Positions 10,029 to 18,064 of a stretch of 29,491 nt of DNA are shown here, piece by piece; positions within the stretch are counted from its first letter, which is position 1, and every line of letters begins with the position of its first letter. The DNA comes from a virus: positions 1-29,491 of IMG/VR virus record IMGVR_UViG_3300025759_011127; one strand, written 5' to 3'. The notes below the pieces were generated by a model. It did no database searches, was not told the DNA's origin, and saw nothing but the letters and a program-made list of their open reading frames with translations. Made by a program: the position numbers and the translations under genes.

Positions 10029-10982
10029 CTAGTTCACGTTGTTGTACTTACTTCTAAAGTCGAAAGCTGGCTGTATAAAGGCTCTAGCAAGTTTTATCGA
10101 TGGCTCATCAGTTGGTGCTCCGATATTGTATTTAAATAGAGCAGAGTTAAAAGAGTGAGCAGCAACTTGACCAACTAGTTTAATACCATCTGTTCCAAGT
10201 ATCCTTATTAGTTCTGGAACTGATGATGCCATATATGGATTTGGCAATGTTATGGACAAGTGCCTCATTTGTAGTTTGAATATAAAGATTATAAACTCAA
10301 ACAACTCCTTGTGCATTTCGTGCATCTCTAACAAAGCTTTCTGGAGGTCGTTACCCTTGACCATAGGCTGTAAGTCTTTGTCATTGTTTCCTGCTATCAA
10401 GTCAATACCAGGCATATCATCACCTACCCAAAATCCAGAACCACCTGAATACTTGTCGGAGCCTGTTACAATCTTGATTCCTTTTCGACCAACAAGTCGA
10501 ACCGAGTCTGCCTTGACAACAATAGCAGATTCATTTATTACTTTTCCGACTTTGCCATCAGCTAGATTGAAATACTCTTCTGAGTCAATGTCTTTTGCTT
10601 GCTGAGTGATGTAGATTCTTGCTGCATCTAAGTTTGTATTTGGATCAGTTGCAACTTCATTATTGTTTTCGTCTGTTTCTTTTGCGGTTACACCGCTTAG
10701 ACCAGCAACCAGATCAATCCTTGCAGCGCCAGACTTTTTGCCATCGGCTCCCCAGCCAGTATTCTTACCTCCTGGTTTATCCTTTCCGAAAGTAATGAAA
10801 GCATTCGTTTCGCCAGATAAGACTGTCTCATTCTTTGCTGTGTTTAGTCTTGGCTTAGCCTCTACCATAGGAGTGTTGCCGTGACCAGACTTTAATTTGT
10901 CTACTGTACCAGGGTTTTCCCTGAGTTGTCTCTGCTTATTCTTTGATAAGTTTTGCTTTAGAATAGTAGGCTTTCTAGGCAT
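10029..10982 (-). CDS. Baseplate-region structural protein, conserved in marine T4-like phages (tentative)
   Basis: A 317-residue protein whose ATG shares one base with the TAA of the M23 gene (TAATG), indicating translational coupling. The N-terminus is Lys/Asn-rich. Residues about 85-195 contain short repeating beta-like units such as AARIDLVAGLSG, DAARIYITQQA, SAIVVKADSVRLVGRKGIKI and GIDLIAGN, which look like stacked strands of a beta-helix or needle-type fold. The C-terminal part (about 205-317) is helical. From memory, marine T4-like phages carry a protein with similar 'VRLVGR.GIKIVTG' text near the baseplate hub genes (sometimes labelled VrlC-like). This is recognition, not a search result. 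Role in the baseplate spike or hub is inferred. Confidence 0.75.
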   Translation of the reverse strand: MPRKPTILKQNLSKNKQRQLRENPGTVDKLKSGHGNTPMVEAKPRLNTAKNETVLSGETNAFITFGKDKPGGKNTGWGADGKKSGAARIDLVAGLSGVTAKETDENNNEVATDPNTNLDAARIYITQQAKDIDSEEYFNLADGKVGKVINESAIVVKADSVRLVGRKGIKIVTGSDKYSGGSGFWVGDDMPGIDLIAGNNDKDLQPMVKGNDLQKALLEMHEMHKELFEFIIFIFKLQMRHLSITLPNPYMASSVPELIRILGTDGIKLVGQVAAHSFNSALFKYNIGAPTDEPSIKLARAFIQPAFDFRSKYNNVN

Positions 10983-12145
10983 TATTTTTTCTCAAACTTC
11001 TTGTAAAAGAAATCTTCCACTGGGTCAACTGCCCCGCCAGTTATGACATCATTAACAGTTTTCCAGTTTTTATTATTCTCATATATGACTTCAAAGTGCA
11101 AATGAAAAGGAACAGACTCTCTTCTTCCTGGACCAACAGTGTTTCCTGATAGACCTATCTGACTTCCTCTCTTTACTGATTTTCCGTTAGGTACAGAAAA
11201 GCTTGCCAAGTGTGCATAAAGAGTATAAAAAACACTGCCCAACGTTGGGGCAATGTAAGCGGTATGTTTAATCACAACAACATTGCCATATCCATTTATA
11301 ACCCCTGTCCACACTTCCCCATCTAAAGCTGCCTTAACTGGAACACTCCCAGGTTGACCATTTTTAAAAGTTCTGAGGTCTATGCCCTTGTGAGCATCGC
11401 TTGAGTTATTTCTTGTTGGGAATCCTGAGTTTATTGTTCCTATTTGTGCGAGCCTAGCGACAGGATCTTGAATCGTGTCAGGTGCTCTTTTTCCTGTTAT
11501 TGGACTCTTAGGCCAGACTCCCTTTGGAGGGTTTGGAACTTCTTTATCAGAAATCTTTATTCTTCTTCCGTCACTGCCAACAGATATAGAACACTCTCCT
11601 AAAGTTGTTCTCTCAGTTCCCCCCTGTTTTGGTATTTCAACAGAACAGTTCTGAGAAAACTGATCAAGAGTAGCATCTGGATCGATTACCTTCTCTATGG
11701 TTCCAGCAATATCTGAAGTATGTAGAGTGGCATTGTTATCGATTCTTATTCTTACGACAGCACCAGGATTAAGAGTCTGGTCTGCTCCCAAGAGTACAAA
11801 CTTTGGAAAGTCAAGATCCATAATATTATCTTCTGCATTCTTCACATCAGGATAACAAAATGTTCTATGATCACTGATCATTCGGCACATATAAACGCCG
11901 ACTTCACCCTCTTTATATTCTCCAGAAAATCTTGTTTTGTCCCACCAACCTGGTGTTAGTGGAAGGTGTTTTAAGATCTGTGCAGTTGGTCCAGTATTAT
12001 TTTCATATTTGCCCGTTTGTCGGAGAAACGCCGTGGACATTCTGCTCATAAGAGACTGACCATCGTCTCTACCAAGAGAGTAATGGTTACCTCTTAATTC
12101 TACAGGTTCAGTACTATCACTTGTCTTGTCGAATATTATTGACAT
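10982..12145 (-). CDS. Baseplate hub-type protein with C-terminal M23 peptidase
   Basis: A 387-residue protein. Residues about 115-200 look like an OB-type hub segment (LNPGAVVRIRIDN). Residues about 245-355 are a zinc M23 (LytM-like) endopeptidase: metal ligands H252 and D256 in HKGID, H312 in YAHL, and H348/H350 in HLHFE, so all motifs are intact. M23 enzymes cut peptide crosslinks of peptidoglycan. T4 gp5 has a lysozyme domain in the hub; here a peptidase appears to fill the same job of local cell-wall opening during tail penetration. No signal peptide is present, which fits a virion-borne rather than a secreted enzyme. It starts 3 nt after the preceding gene. Confidence 0.9.
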   Translation of the reverse strand: MSIIFDKTSDSTEPVELRGNHYSLGRDDGQSLMSRMSTAFLRQTGKYENNTGPTAQILKHLPLTPGWWDKTRFSGEYKEGEVGVYMCRMISDHRTFCYPDVKNAEDNIMDLDFPKFVLLGADQTLNPGAVVRIRIDNNATLHTSDIAGTIEKVIDPDATLDQFSQNCSVEIPKQGGTERTTLGECSISVGSDGRRIKISDKEVPNPPKGVWPKSPITGKRAPDTIQDPVARLAQIGTINSGFPTRNNSSDAHKGIDLRTFKNGQPGSVPVKAALDGEVWTGVINGYGNVVVIKHTAYIAPTLGSVFYTLYAHLASFSVPNGKSVKRGSQIGLSGNTVGPGRRESVPFHLHFEVIYENNKNWKTVNDVITGGAVDPVEDFFYKKFEKK

Positions 12146-12148
12146 ATT

Positions 12149-12439
12149 CTACTCCTTGTTTAGGAGATCAAACAACTGGTTCTTGTCTTCTTCGCTCAAA
12201 CCTTCTTGCTTAGATACTGTTTCCTTTTTGTAGACCAGAGTAGCTAGCTTGACTAACTGCTCATTACTTCTCTGCAATGTCTCAACGAATTTAGCAGCAA
12301 CGGGACCACTATCAGAGTAGCGATCCTGGGATACTGACATATGTTCTTGTAAGTTGGCTAGCAAGTCTTCTGTGACTTGTCTATCTTTGTTTATGTTATC
12401 AAGTGCTTGCTCGATGAGAGATTCTAGATTCTTTTTCAT
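12149..12439 (-). CDS. Small coiled-coil protein of unknown function
   Basis: A 96-residue, hydrophilic, mostly helical protein (NLESLIEQALDNINKDRQ, then a C-terminal LSEEDKNQLFDLLNKE helix). It lies 15 nt after the sigma factor gene and 3 nt before the M23 hub gene. No cysteines, signal peptide or membrane helix. Nothing ties it to a known family by inspection. The position between late sigma and hub genes makes a late-expressed assembly or regulatory role possible, but no function is claimed. Coding status is supported by tight spacing on both sides. Confidence 0.7.
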   Translation of the reverse strand: MKKNLESLIEQALDNINKDRQVTEDLLANLQEHMSVSQDRYSDSGPVAAKFVETLQRSNEQLVKLATLVYKKETVSKQEGLSEEDKNQLFDLLNKE

Positions 12440-12454
12440 ACAGTAAGTAGGAGG

Positions 12455-13144
12455 TTACTTTATTTCTCCCTCATTCCACTTACTCTTGAAGGTTCTGTAT
12501 TTTTCTCTCATTTTGTTGAGACAGCTAACGATCTGCTTGGTGTTCAACCCTGTGATCTCTCTCATATACAAGTAGATGGCTTTCTTGTTGAAGATCTCAA
12601 TCTGATCTACATTGTTCATAAGAGTCAGGATAGCGTCTAGAACTTTTTGCTCATTTGGCTTGAGGTTTGGGTTTTCCCAGCTTTTTATTTCTACCAGCAA
12701 AAACGTCCAGAACTCACGCTCTTCTTGTTCGTCGAAAAGGTCTTCGTTATCATCAGAGGAAACCGCTTCGATCTCACGGATCATTGAGTCGTATTCGATC
12801 TCTCGGCGGTTCTTCTTTGTTTGTTGCTTTGCTTTGTGGGTAAACCAGTTTTTGGTTACCACTGAGAAGTATGAGAAAGCTTTGGTACCCTGTGATGGGT
12901 CAAACTTCCCTAGGATGGTTGTGAGCCAAACTTTGCAATCTTCCTTTAGGACATCAATATTTTCAAGGGACGTAAACTTATAAGTGTAAACAATCTTTGT
13001 GACTAACTCATTGAAAGCTGGCTGGATATGTTCGATGTACAACTGGGTTCTGATATTGAGATTATCAGTCGCACAGTAATCGATGATTGCTTGCTCCGTC
13101 TCCTTTGTAAAATAGTGATTCTTTTTGGACGATCGCTTAGGCAT
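12455..13144 (-). CDS. Late-transcription sigma factor, T4 gp55-like
   Basis: A 229-residue protein with a sigma region-2-like core: KVWLTTILGKFDPSQGTKAF, then AFSYFSVVTKNWFTHKAKQ (about 90-120 in the long form), close to the gp55 pattern in which an aromatic helix contacts the -10 type late element. An acidic linker (SSDDNEDLFDEQEE) precedes a C-terminal helical part ending in Lys-rich residues. gp55 directs host RNA polymerase to late promoters with the sliding clamp. Three Met codons lie at the start (13156, 13147, 13144). GGAG at 13154-13151 is 6 nt before the ATG at 13144, so that one is chosen; the reading frame extends to 13156. It overlaps the end of the upstream gene. Confidence 0.88.
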   Translation of the reverse strand: MPKRSSKKNHYFTKETEQAIIDYCATDNLNIRTQLYIEHIQPAFNELVTKIVYTYKFTSLENIDVLKEDCKVWLTTILGKFDPSQGTKAFSYFSVVTKNWFTHKAKQQTKKNRREIEYDSMIREIEAVSSDDNEDLFDEQEEREFWTFLLVEIKSWENPNLKPNEQKVLDAILTLMNNVDQIEIFNKKAIYLYMREITGLNTKQIVSCLNKMREKYRTFKSKWNEGEIK

Positions 13145-13433
13145 CATCTTCTCCATATATTAGATTCTGATTTATTTCTATAAAGTCACCAACATCACCG
13201 CTCAGTTGTTTTGTGTGATCAAGAAGAGATTTCAGAGTCTGATCACCATAAAAGGTTTCCAGCCCATATACTCTTGTTAGATGCTCTTTGAATGAATCAA
13301 CTGATTCGTAGAGGCTTGTCATATCCTCTGTTGTTAATCTTATAAACTTTATTAGGTTCCGACAATACCAGATAAGGGCAACATTCAGCAAACCTGAAAC
13401 TATCAAAAGCGACGTGATCAGCACATTATCCAT
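13137..13433 (-). CDS. Small single-pass membrane protein, unknown function
   Basis: A 98-residue protein with one N-terminal hydrophobic helix (about residues 4-24, LITSLLIVSGLLNVALIWY) followed by a polar helical tail. Topology is probably N-out or N-in anchor with a cytoplasmic or virion-exposed tail; this cannot be decided by eye. It overlaps the zinc-ribbon gene by 8 nt and the sigma factor gene start region, which supports it as a real operon member. No family is recognised. Confidence 0.75.
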   Translation of the reverse strand: MDNVLITSLLIVSGLLNVALIWYCRNLIKFIRLTTEDMTSLYESVDSFKEHLTRVYGLETFYGDQTLKSLLDHTKQLSGDVGDFIEINQNLIYGEDDA

Positions 13434-13695
13434 CCTTCTTTCTCTCTTTTGATAAAGCTTTCTTGGTTTTCTCTAGTTCTTGCCTGCCCTCATCGATTGC
13501 CTTATTCACTTCGTATCCAACCTTATTTTTAGCTGTAGAGTTGGATGACTTTACAGAAATATTTATCTTGTTCCCAAGATGTCTTTGTATGGAGTCTGAT
13601 CCGCAATATAAACAGACAATACCTTTTTCACCATAACTGTGGCGAAGTTCAAATTCTTTTTCGCACTCACCGCAGATATAGTGATAAAGAGGCAT
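13426..13695 (-). CDS. FmdB-type zinc-ribbon protein
   Basis: An 89-residue protein beginning PLYHYICGECEKEFELRHS, the classic start of the FmdB/CxxC putative regulatory family. Four cysteines at 8, 11, 28 and 31 (CGEC and CLYC) can hold one zinc. The C-terminal half is Lys/Glu-rich helix. FmdB-type ribbons are small presumed nucleic-acid or protein adaptors, and copies occur in T4-like marine phages. The start follows directly on the stop of the 65-aa gene (no gap). Target and role are unknown. Confidence 0.87.
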   Translation of the reverse strand: MPLYHYICGECEKEFELRHSYGEKGIVCLYCGSDSIQRHLGNKINISVKSSNSTAKNKVGYEVNKAIDEGRQELEKTKKALSKERKKDG

Positions 13696-13893
13696 TTATT
13701 CTACTTCGAACTTATTCTTTGTTACTTCTTGTTCCGCATTAGCAGACACAGTTGGGGCGTTCAAAACGTAAACTAGATCATTCTCTACACTAAGGTCCCA
13801 GTCAGCCAATAGTTCTGTAATATCTACTTGTTCTGCTAGGCACTTTTGAAGTGTCATCAAGAGAGCGCCTACTGCTTGTTGTGATAATTTCAT
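13696..13893 (-). CDS. Small conserved phage protein of unknown function
   Basis: A 65-residue protein (KLSQQAVGALLMTLQKCLAE at the N-terminus). AGGAG lies 7 nt before its ATG. It is the first gene of the leftward operon after a 56-nt gap, and its stop abuts the FmdB-type gene. The N-terminal amphipathic helix with QQAVGALL text is familiar to me from T4-like marine phages, but no function is known to me. Confidence rests on RBS quality and packing. Confidence 0.75.
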   Translation of the reverse strand: MKLSQQAVGALLMTLQKCLAEQVDITELLADWDLSVENDLVYVLNAPTVSANAEQEVTKNKFEVE

Positions 13894-13910
13894 TTACTTT
13901 CTCCTCTTTA

Positions 13911-13946
13911 TGTTTTTATTATATTCAAATATCAAAATAATGTTTA
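13911..13946 (-). promoter_or_regulatory. Candidate sigma70-type promoter for the sigma-factor/baseplate operon
   Basis: On the minus strand, TATAAT (13923-13918) is preceded after 17 nt by TAAACA (13946-13941), a perfect -10 and a 4/6 -35. The predicted start is near 13911, just ahead of the AGGAG of the 65-aa gene. It lies in the 56-nt gap that separates the glycosyltransferase operon from the downstream operon. AT-richness makes chance matches possible. Confidence 0.4.
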
Positions 13947-13949
13947 GTT

Positions 13950-14612
13950 TTATCTATTGTCTTTGCGATTGCCGAGATGAAATGCTGTAGCTTTTGGATT
14001 GAACGAGATAGGGAAACCACAATCCCGAATAGCCATACTCCACATAACATCTGGGCAAAGTTGGAATAAACCAAATGGTTCAATCTTTTCTAAAACCTCC
14101 CTATGAACAACACATATTCCCACATATGCTGTGTTTGATTGTTCTACTTCCCCTGTATCTACGTCATATTCAAGACCTCTATGGGGCAAGCCTCTGATAG
14201 GATCTGGGAACTGCATCCAGTCTTCACCGTGCTCGTGCCTTTTACCTTCTTCATCTACCAGTCTAAAACCATACTGACCTGGCTCTTTGTCTTGTAGGAA
14301 TGTTGTCATCTCTGGCAACCAGTTATCTTGGGGCAGGATATCATCTGCCAAGAGAGCAATCCATTCCTCATTCCTGGTTGCGATTCCCTGACGCCATTTT
14401 CGTGACATATCTCTTTCCCAAGCAGTATACTCAGAAAAGGTTCCCCCTAGCTCACCTACTAGACTTTTCATCTCTTCATCGTGGCTCGATACTAAAGTAT
14501 AGTTTCCTCCAGAGATTTCCACACAGGTTGGGATGATCTTATTTAGGAGGACATCTTTTCTTTTAGTGTTGGCACTGCTGATCTGAACGATTCCTAAATC
14601 TAAGGTAGTCAT
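13950..14612 (-). CDS. GT-A type glycosyltransferase
   Basis: A 220-residue protein with a GT-A (GT2-like) layout: an N-terminal beta-alpha start (IVQISSANTKRKDVLL), an early acidic segment, then EEWIALLADDILPQDNW (about 82-98) carrying D90-D91, the DxD-like metal and sugar-nucleotide site. A later aromatic stretch and a terminal HLGN segment follow. The family transfers a sugar from a nucleotide donor. The start overlaps the stop of the preceding GT-B gene (ATGA), so the three transferases are one unit. Substrate is unknown: phage DNA bases, virion protein or host surface glycan are all possible. Confidence 0.83.
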   Translation of the reverse strand: MTTLDLGIVQISSANTKRKDVLLNKIIPTCVEISGGNYTLVSSHDEEMKSLVGELGGTFSEYTAWERDMSRKWRQGIATRNEEWIALLADDILPQDNWLPEMTTFLQDKEPGQYGFRLVDEEGKRHEHGEDWMQFPDPIRGLPHRGLEYDVDTGEVEQSNTAYVGICVVHREVLEKIEPFGLFQLCPDVMWSMAIRDCGFPISFNPKATAFHLGNRKDNR

Positions 14613-15952
14613 TTATTGTTCTCCGACATCTCACCAATGTGGCTTCCTATATTCATCATAACGGTCGTATGTTGAATAGCTTGCATAGTTTGTTTTTCTA
14701 GATCTTCTGTAGTAACACTTGAGTCACTCCCGACACTAAGGGCAGAATCTTTTATCTTTTGAAAAGTTGATTCCCTTGTGAACGTTGATCTGATGTGTTT
14801 GCCTAGGATCTCTGCATCATTTGTGTAAACCCTTCTTGAACTTACCAAGGTCCTTAGGCTCTTACGGAAAGACTTCATATCTGGATATGCCCATTTTGCG
14901 TCCTTGTTGATGAGACCAGGCATAATATGATACTCTTTGACCTTATCGATAAGGTATGGAACTTTCAAAAATAGATTCTTTGTTTTTACCTTTTTACTTA
15001 CTTCATTTTCGACGGGAGCAGATAAAAAGTCTAGATGACCAGACCAGGCAGTTGCAATGACAGGAATATCAGAACAGACCGCATTGAAGATTGGAATACC
15101 AAATCCTTCGCCGTGAGTCGTAGAGATGTAGCCGTTGATAACCTCTTTGTCATAAAGAGAAGCTATCTCTGCCTCAGACATATTACCGTGTAATAGATAT
15201 ACTTTACACTTTCTATCTTTTGTCACAGAGTTCAAGAACCCTTTGATATTCATCATCGCTTCGTTACGGTCAATGTTACTGTTGTTTTGAATATGGCTTT
15301 TTAGAACTAGACCAACATTGGGATCATCTTTGAACTCTAAGACAAAGTTTGACAGCATCTCGTACAGATTTTTTCTTGGAGCGATTTGAGAAACACACAA
15401 GAAGTTTGTATCGGTTGTTAGCTCCTCGTAGCCGACAAATTTTTCTCTGTCTTCAATAGCTGGCAAACTGTTGTAAAACGGAATAACACTCACAGGGGTT
15501 GTGATCTTTTCACCGTTGGCACCCACAGTATTTTCGAGATTCTTCTTAGCGTGCTCAGAAACCACTAGAATCTGCTGCATAGAGTTGCACTTGTCGATCC
15601 ACTCAACAGGAGCAGCAGTTGTTTCCAATGCAGCAGTCACCCCGATATCATAGTTGGTAACCTTTTCGAACTCGTTTGGAGGGCGAACCTGATAACAACA
15701 GTCAAAGCCGTCACCCATTGCAGTATTTGTTGAGTGCAGGTAACGCAGATAAACCTGAGACCTTTGTAGACACTCTTCATACTTCTTCTCGTAGACTCTG
15801 CTGCGAGTTGCATTAGCCCACTGAAGATCTATGATATAGGTTTCGAAGTTATCATCTTCTAGGAAGGCATCTGCAAACATTCTTGCGTGCTCTGCATAGC
15901 CGCTAATGTTACAGACAGGACCCATTATAAGTATTTTCTTTTTTGCCGTCAT
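14609..15952 (-). CDS. GT-B glycosyltransferase (GT4-like)
   Basis: About 447 residues. The N-terminal Rossmann half starts KKKILIMGPVCNISGYAEH, a glycine-containing acceptor-side loop. The C-terminal half has TNFLCVSQIAPRKNLYEML, a donor-domain start, and HGEGFGIPIFNAVCSDIPVI, the E-x7-E-type motif that binds nucleotide-sugar in GT4 enzymes. Start: the frame extends to an ATG at 15970, but the ATG at 15952 forms an ATGA overlap with the upstream stop, so it is preferred. Together with its neighbours it suggests assembly of a short glycan or modification of DNA or surface. Confidence 0.88.
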   Translation of the reverse strand: MTAKKKILIMGPVCNISGYAEHARMFADAFLEDDNFETYIIDLQWANATRSRVYEKKYEECLQRSQVYLRYLHSTNTAMGDGFDCCYQVRPPNEFEKVTNYDIGVTAALETTAAPVEWIDKCNSMQQILVVSEHAKKNLENTVGANGEKITTPVSVIPFYNSLPAIEDREKFVGYEELTTDTNFLCVSQIAPRKNLYEMLSNFVLEFKDDPNVGLVLKSHIQNNSNIDRNEAMMNIKGFLNSVTKDRKCKVYLLHGNMSEAEIASLYDKEVINGYISTTHGEGFGIPIFNAVCSDIPVIATAWSGHLDFLSAPVENEVSKKVKTKNLFLKVPYLIDKVKEYHIMPGLINKDAKWAYPDMKSFRKSLRTLVSSRRVYTNDAEILGKHIRSTFTRESTFQKIKDSALSVGSDSSVTTEDLEKQTMQAIQHTTVMMNIGSHIGEMSENNK

Positions 15953-17199
15953 AATTGCACCATTTTCCAAGCTTGATATTCTTTACGTTCTTCCCACGAT
16001 CCGTACTTTTGGTGAATCTCTTCAAGCAGATTTACCCAAGTGGATTGGTAGTCCTCAAAGTTGTAGTTCTTGAGAACGTGTTCACGACCTTTTCTGCCTA
16101 GCTCTGCAAGCTCTTCTTTTGGCATTGCGTAGATCTTGTTAAGAGCATCGATGAAATCTTCCTTTGAGATTCGATCTTCATAGATGTAGGGAACTTGCTG
16201 CGAACCGATAAGGGCTCTTGAAGAAGGTTCAATACCAATACCGAACCAGTTCTCTCCATCTGTCACCTGCTCCTGCAAGCCGCCAGTCATCGTTACAATG
16301 ATTGGAGTCTCCGTTGATAGTGACTCAAGAGTTGCGAGTCCAAAACCTTCTGCATCTGAAATGTTGATTGTGCAATCAGCTAAGTTGTAAAGGTTCGCCA
16401 ACTCTTCAGCGGGAAGCTTATTTTTTGAGAAAACGATCTCACCATTTGTCATTCCGAAAGTCTCTGCGAGATACTCAAGGGGCTGACCGTGTTTATCGCT
16501 CGTATCAGTGTGCATCAAGAGGCAGACTTTCGTGCTGTCAATGTGATCTTGTTTGATAAACTCTGAGAACCAATGAATCAAGCTTCCTGATTGCTTCCTT
16601 CTGGCGTTCCTATTGTTCCAAAAGAAGATGAACTTATCTTTGAGCATTGGATTATTGTTTAATAGCTTTTGTTTATCTGAGCCACTGACCTTGCCAAAGA
16701 TATTCATTGGCACGGCGTGTGGAACATAAACTTCGTGAACATCAGGCGAAACATTCTGAACAATGTCGCTTGTTACTTTTGAGATTGTAGCAATGACATC
16801 ATTCGAATCATACAGTTTCTTATTATACTGAGGATATGGATAGTTATCCCAGACGTGATAGTAGATCATAGGAATGTTTGGTCGGATATCGTCCTCAAAC
16901 ATCCATAACCATTCATAATATCTTGGATCCGTCATAAACCAGAGCATATCTGGCTTATATTGCGAGATAACTGCAAGAATCTTCTGTTTATCACCGTAGC
17001 CATCTACTGGCATTATTCGCCAGTCATCAGTGACCTTCATCGTGTTATAGTTTGGATGTTTAATCGCTCCACCGATAGAGAACACCTCAAACTTGCCACT
17101 GTCTACTATGGCTTCAATCATATATTTTGTTTGTAATCCCACCCCAGAGGACAGGAGCGGGTGGTCGCTTATTGTTAGTACTTTGATTTTATTAGACAT
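15949..17199 (-). CDS. GT-B glycosyltransferase (GT4-like)
   Basis: A 416-residue GT4-family transferase. N-terminal half: IKVLTISDHPLLSSGVGLQT with the glycine loop. C-terminal half: FIFFWNNRNARRKQSGSLI (donor side, arginine/lysine patch) and DAEGFGLATLESLSTETPII (E-x7-E motif), then GGLQEQVTDG. All key features appear intact. Start: the frame extends to a TTG at 17217, but ATG 17199 has GGGGAG a few bases ahead that overlaps the TAG of the nuclease gene, so 17199 is chosen. It is the first of three successive transferase genes. Confidence 0.9.
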   Translation of the reverse strand: MSNKIKVLTISDHPLLSSGVGLQTKYMIEAIVDSGKFEVFSIGGAIKHPNYNTMKVTDDWRIMPVDGYGDKQKILAVISQYKPDMLWFMTDPRYYEWLWMFEDDIRPNIPMIYYHVWDNYPYPQYNKKLYDSNDVIATISKVTSDIVQNVSPDVHEVYVPHAVPMNIFGKVSGSDKQKLLNNNPMLKDKFIFFWNNRNARRKQSGSLIHWFSEFIKQDHIDSTKVCLLMHTDTSDKHGQPLEYLAETFGMTNGEIVFSKNKLPAEELANLYNLADCTINISDAEGFGLATLESLSTETPIIVTMTGGLQEQVTDGENWFGIGIEPSSRALIGSQQVPYIYEDRISKEDFIDALNKIYAMPKEELAELGRKGREHVLKNYNFEDYQSTWVNLLEEIHQKYGSWEERKEYQAWKMVQL

Positions 17200-17207
17200 T
17201 TTCTCCC

Positions 17208-18047
17208 CTATTTGCAATACTCCGTCCTATAAAACTCACAGGTGCCGAAGCGGTCTTTGCAGTCTACGCAAGCATTTCGGTTCTTGACGTAGTTTTCTTT
17301 GTTGATATTATGCAATGCTTTGGTCAGAGCGTTAAGGGCATCTGATGTTCTTTTCTTTGCTGCCGTCACTCTAACGAACTCTGCTTTCTTGCCGGCTTTT
17401 GCAGTCCTCTTCAACAAAACGAAGTGACAGTCAATGTCTTTTGGCTCAACTTCATACTTCTGAGCATAGAAGTGTTTATAGAAAACTAGCTGATAGGCTA
17501 AGATTTTATCACTCTTCTTTTGTGGTTTCCATCCCCACGAGCAAGTTTTCCAATCAATCAGATGAACTTTCTTGTCTTTGTGAGAATACACAACAAGATC
17601 GATGAATCCTTTGAACTTCTTTTCTGCTTCCGTGAATTCTGTGATGGGCTCGTACAGTTGTTCTTCTGCTGCGAGGACTTCCCAATCCTTGCCTAACTTT
17701 CCGTACTTATCTGCAAGACAGCGGTAAAGGTCAGGAATGATTTCAATCCCATTTACAAGCCACTCTTTGAGCTTGAAGTTTGTTTTTGCATCGTTTTGGG
17801 CATCATCGGGCAGGGCGTTGAGTTCAGCAATAAACTGCTCCTTAACTAACGCCTCAATCTTACCAGGCTCTCTGTACTTTTCGGGAGAAGTCAAAGTATA
17901 TTCACAAACAGTGTGAATTGCTTTTCCGAAAGCAGTGAAAATATTGCCCTCGAACTGAGTAACTTTATCAATGTAAGTTAGTTTGTGGTAGTAAGGGCAG
18001 ATATGCCAGTTCTTCCACTCCGAATAGGAAATGTGTTTTCCAGCCAA
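17208..18047 (-). CDS. PD-(D/E)XK exonuclease with Fe-S cysteines (Cas4/RecB-like)
   Basis: A 279-residue nuclease of the RecB/Cas4 type. Visible motifs: H45 in GKAIH, D150 in KGFIDLVV, D165 and K167 in LIDWKT, and Q186/Y190 in AYQLVFY. C17 plus C260, C263, C270 and C278 give the one-plus-three cysteine pattern of Cas4/AddB-type [4Fe-4S] nucleases. Such enzymes resect single-stranded ends. It begins with TTG at 18047, 5 nt after AAGG, and no Met occurs nearby, so the rare start is forced. Location between a metallopeptidase and glycosyltransferases within the PhoH operon suggests a role in phage DNA replication or recombination. No CRISPR array or cas genes are present. Confidence 0.88.
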   Translation of the reverse strand: MAGKHISYSEWKNWHICPYYHKLTYIDKVTQFEGNIFTAFGKAIHTVCEYTLTSPEKYREPGKIEALVKEQFIAELNALPDDAQNDAKTNFKLKEWLVNGIEIIPDLYRCLADKYGKLGKDWEVLAAEEQLYEPITEFTEAEKKFKGFIDLVVYSHKDKKVHLIDWKTCSWGWKPQKKSDKILAYQLVFYKHFYAQKYEVEPKDIDCHFVLLKRTAKAGKKAEFVRVTAAKKRTSDALNALTKALHNINKENYVKNRNACVDCKDRFGTCEFYRTEYCK

Positions 18048-18064
18048 TGTAACCTTCTTTCCAA

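Noticed and set aside
2667-13567. Other GATAAATA late-promoter-like sites on the minus strand (2667-2674, 5281-5288, 13560-13567)
   Set aside because: They lie inside genes, away from gene starts, and their number is near chance in such AT-rich sequence.
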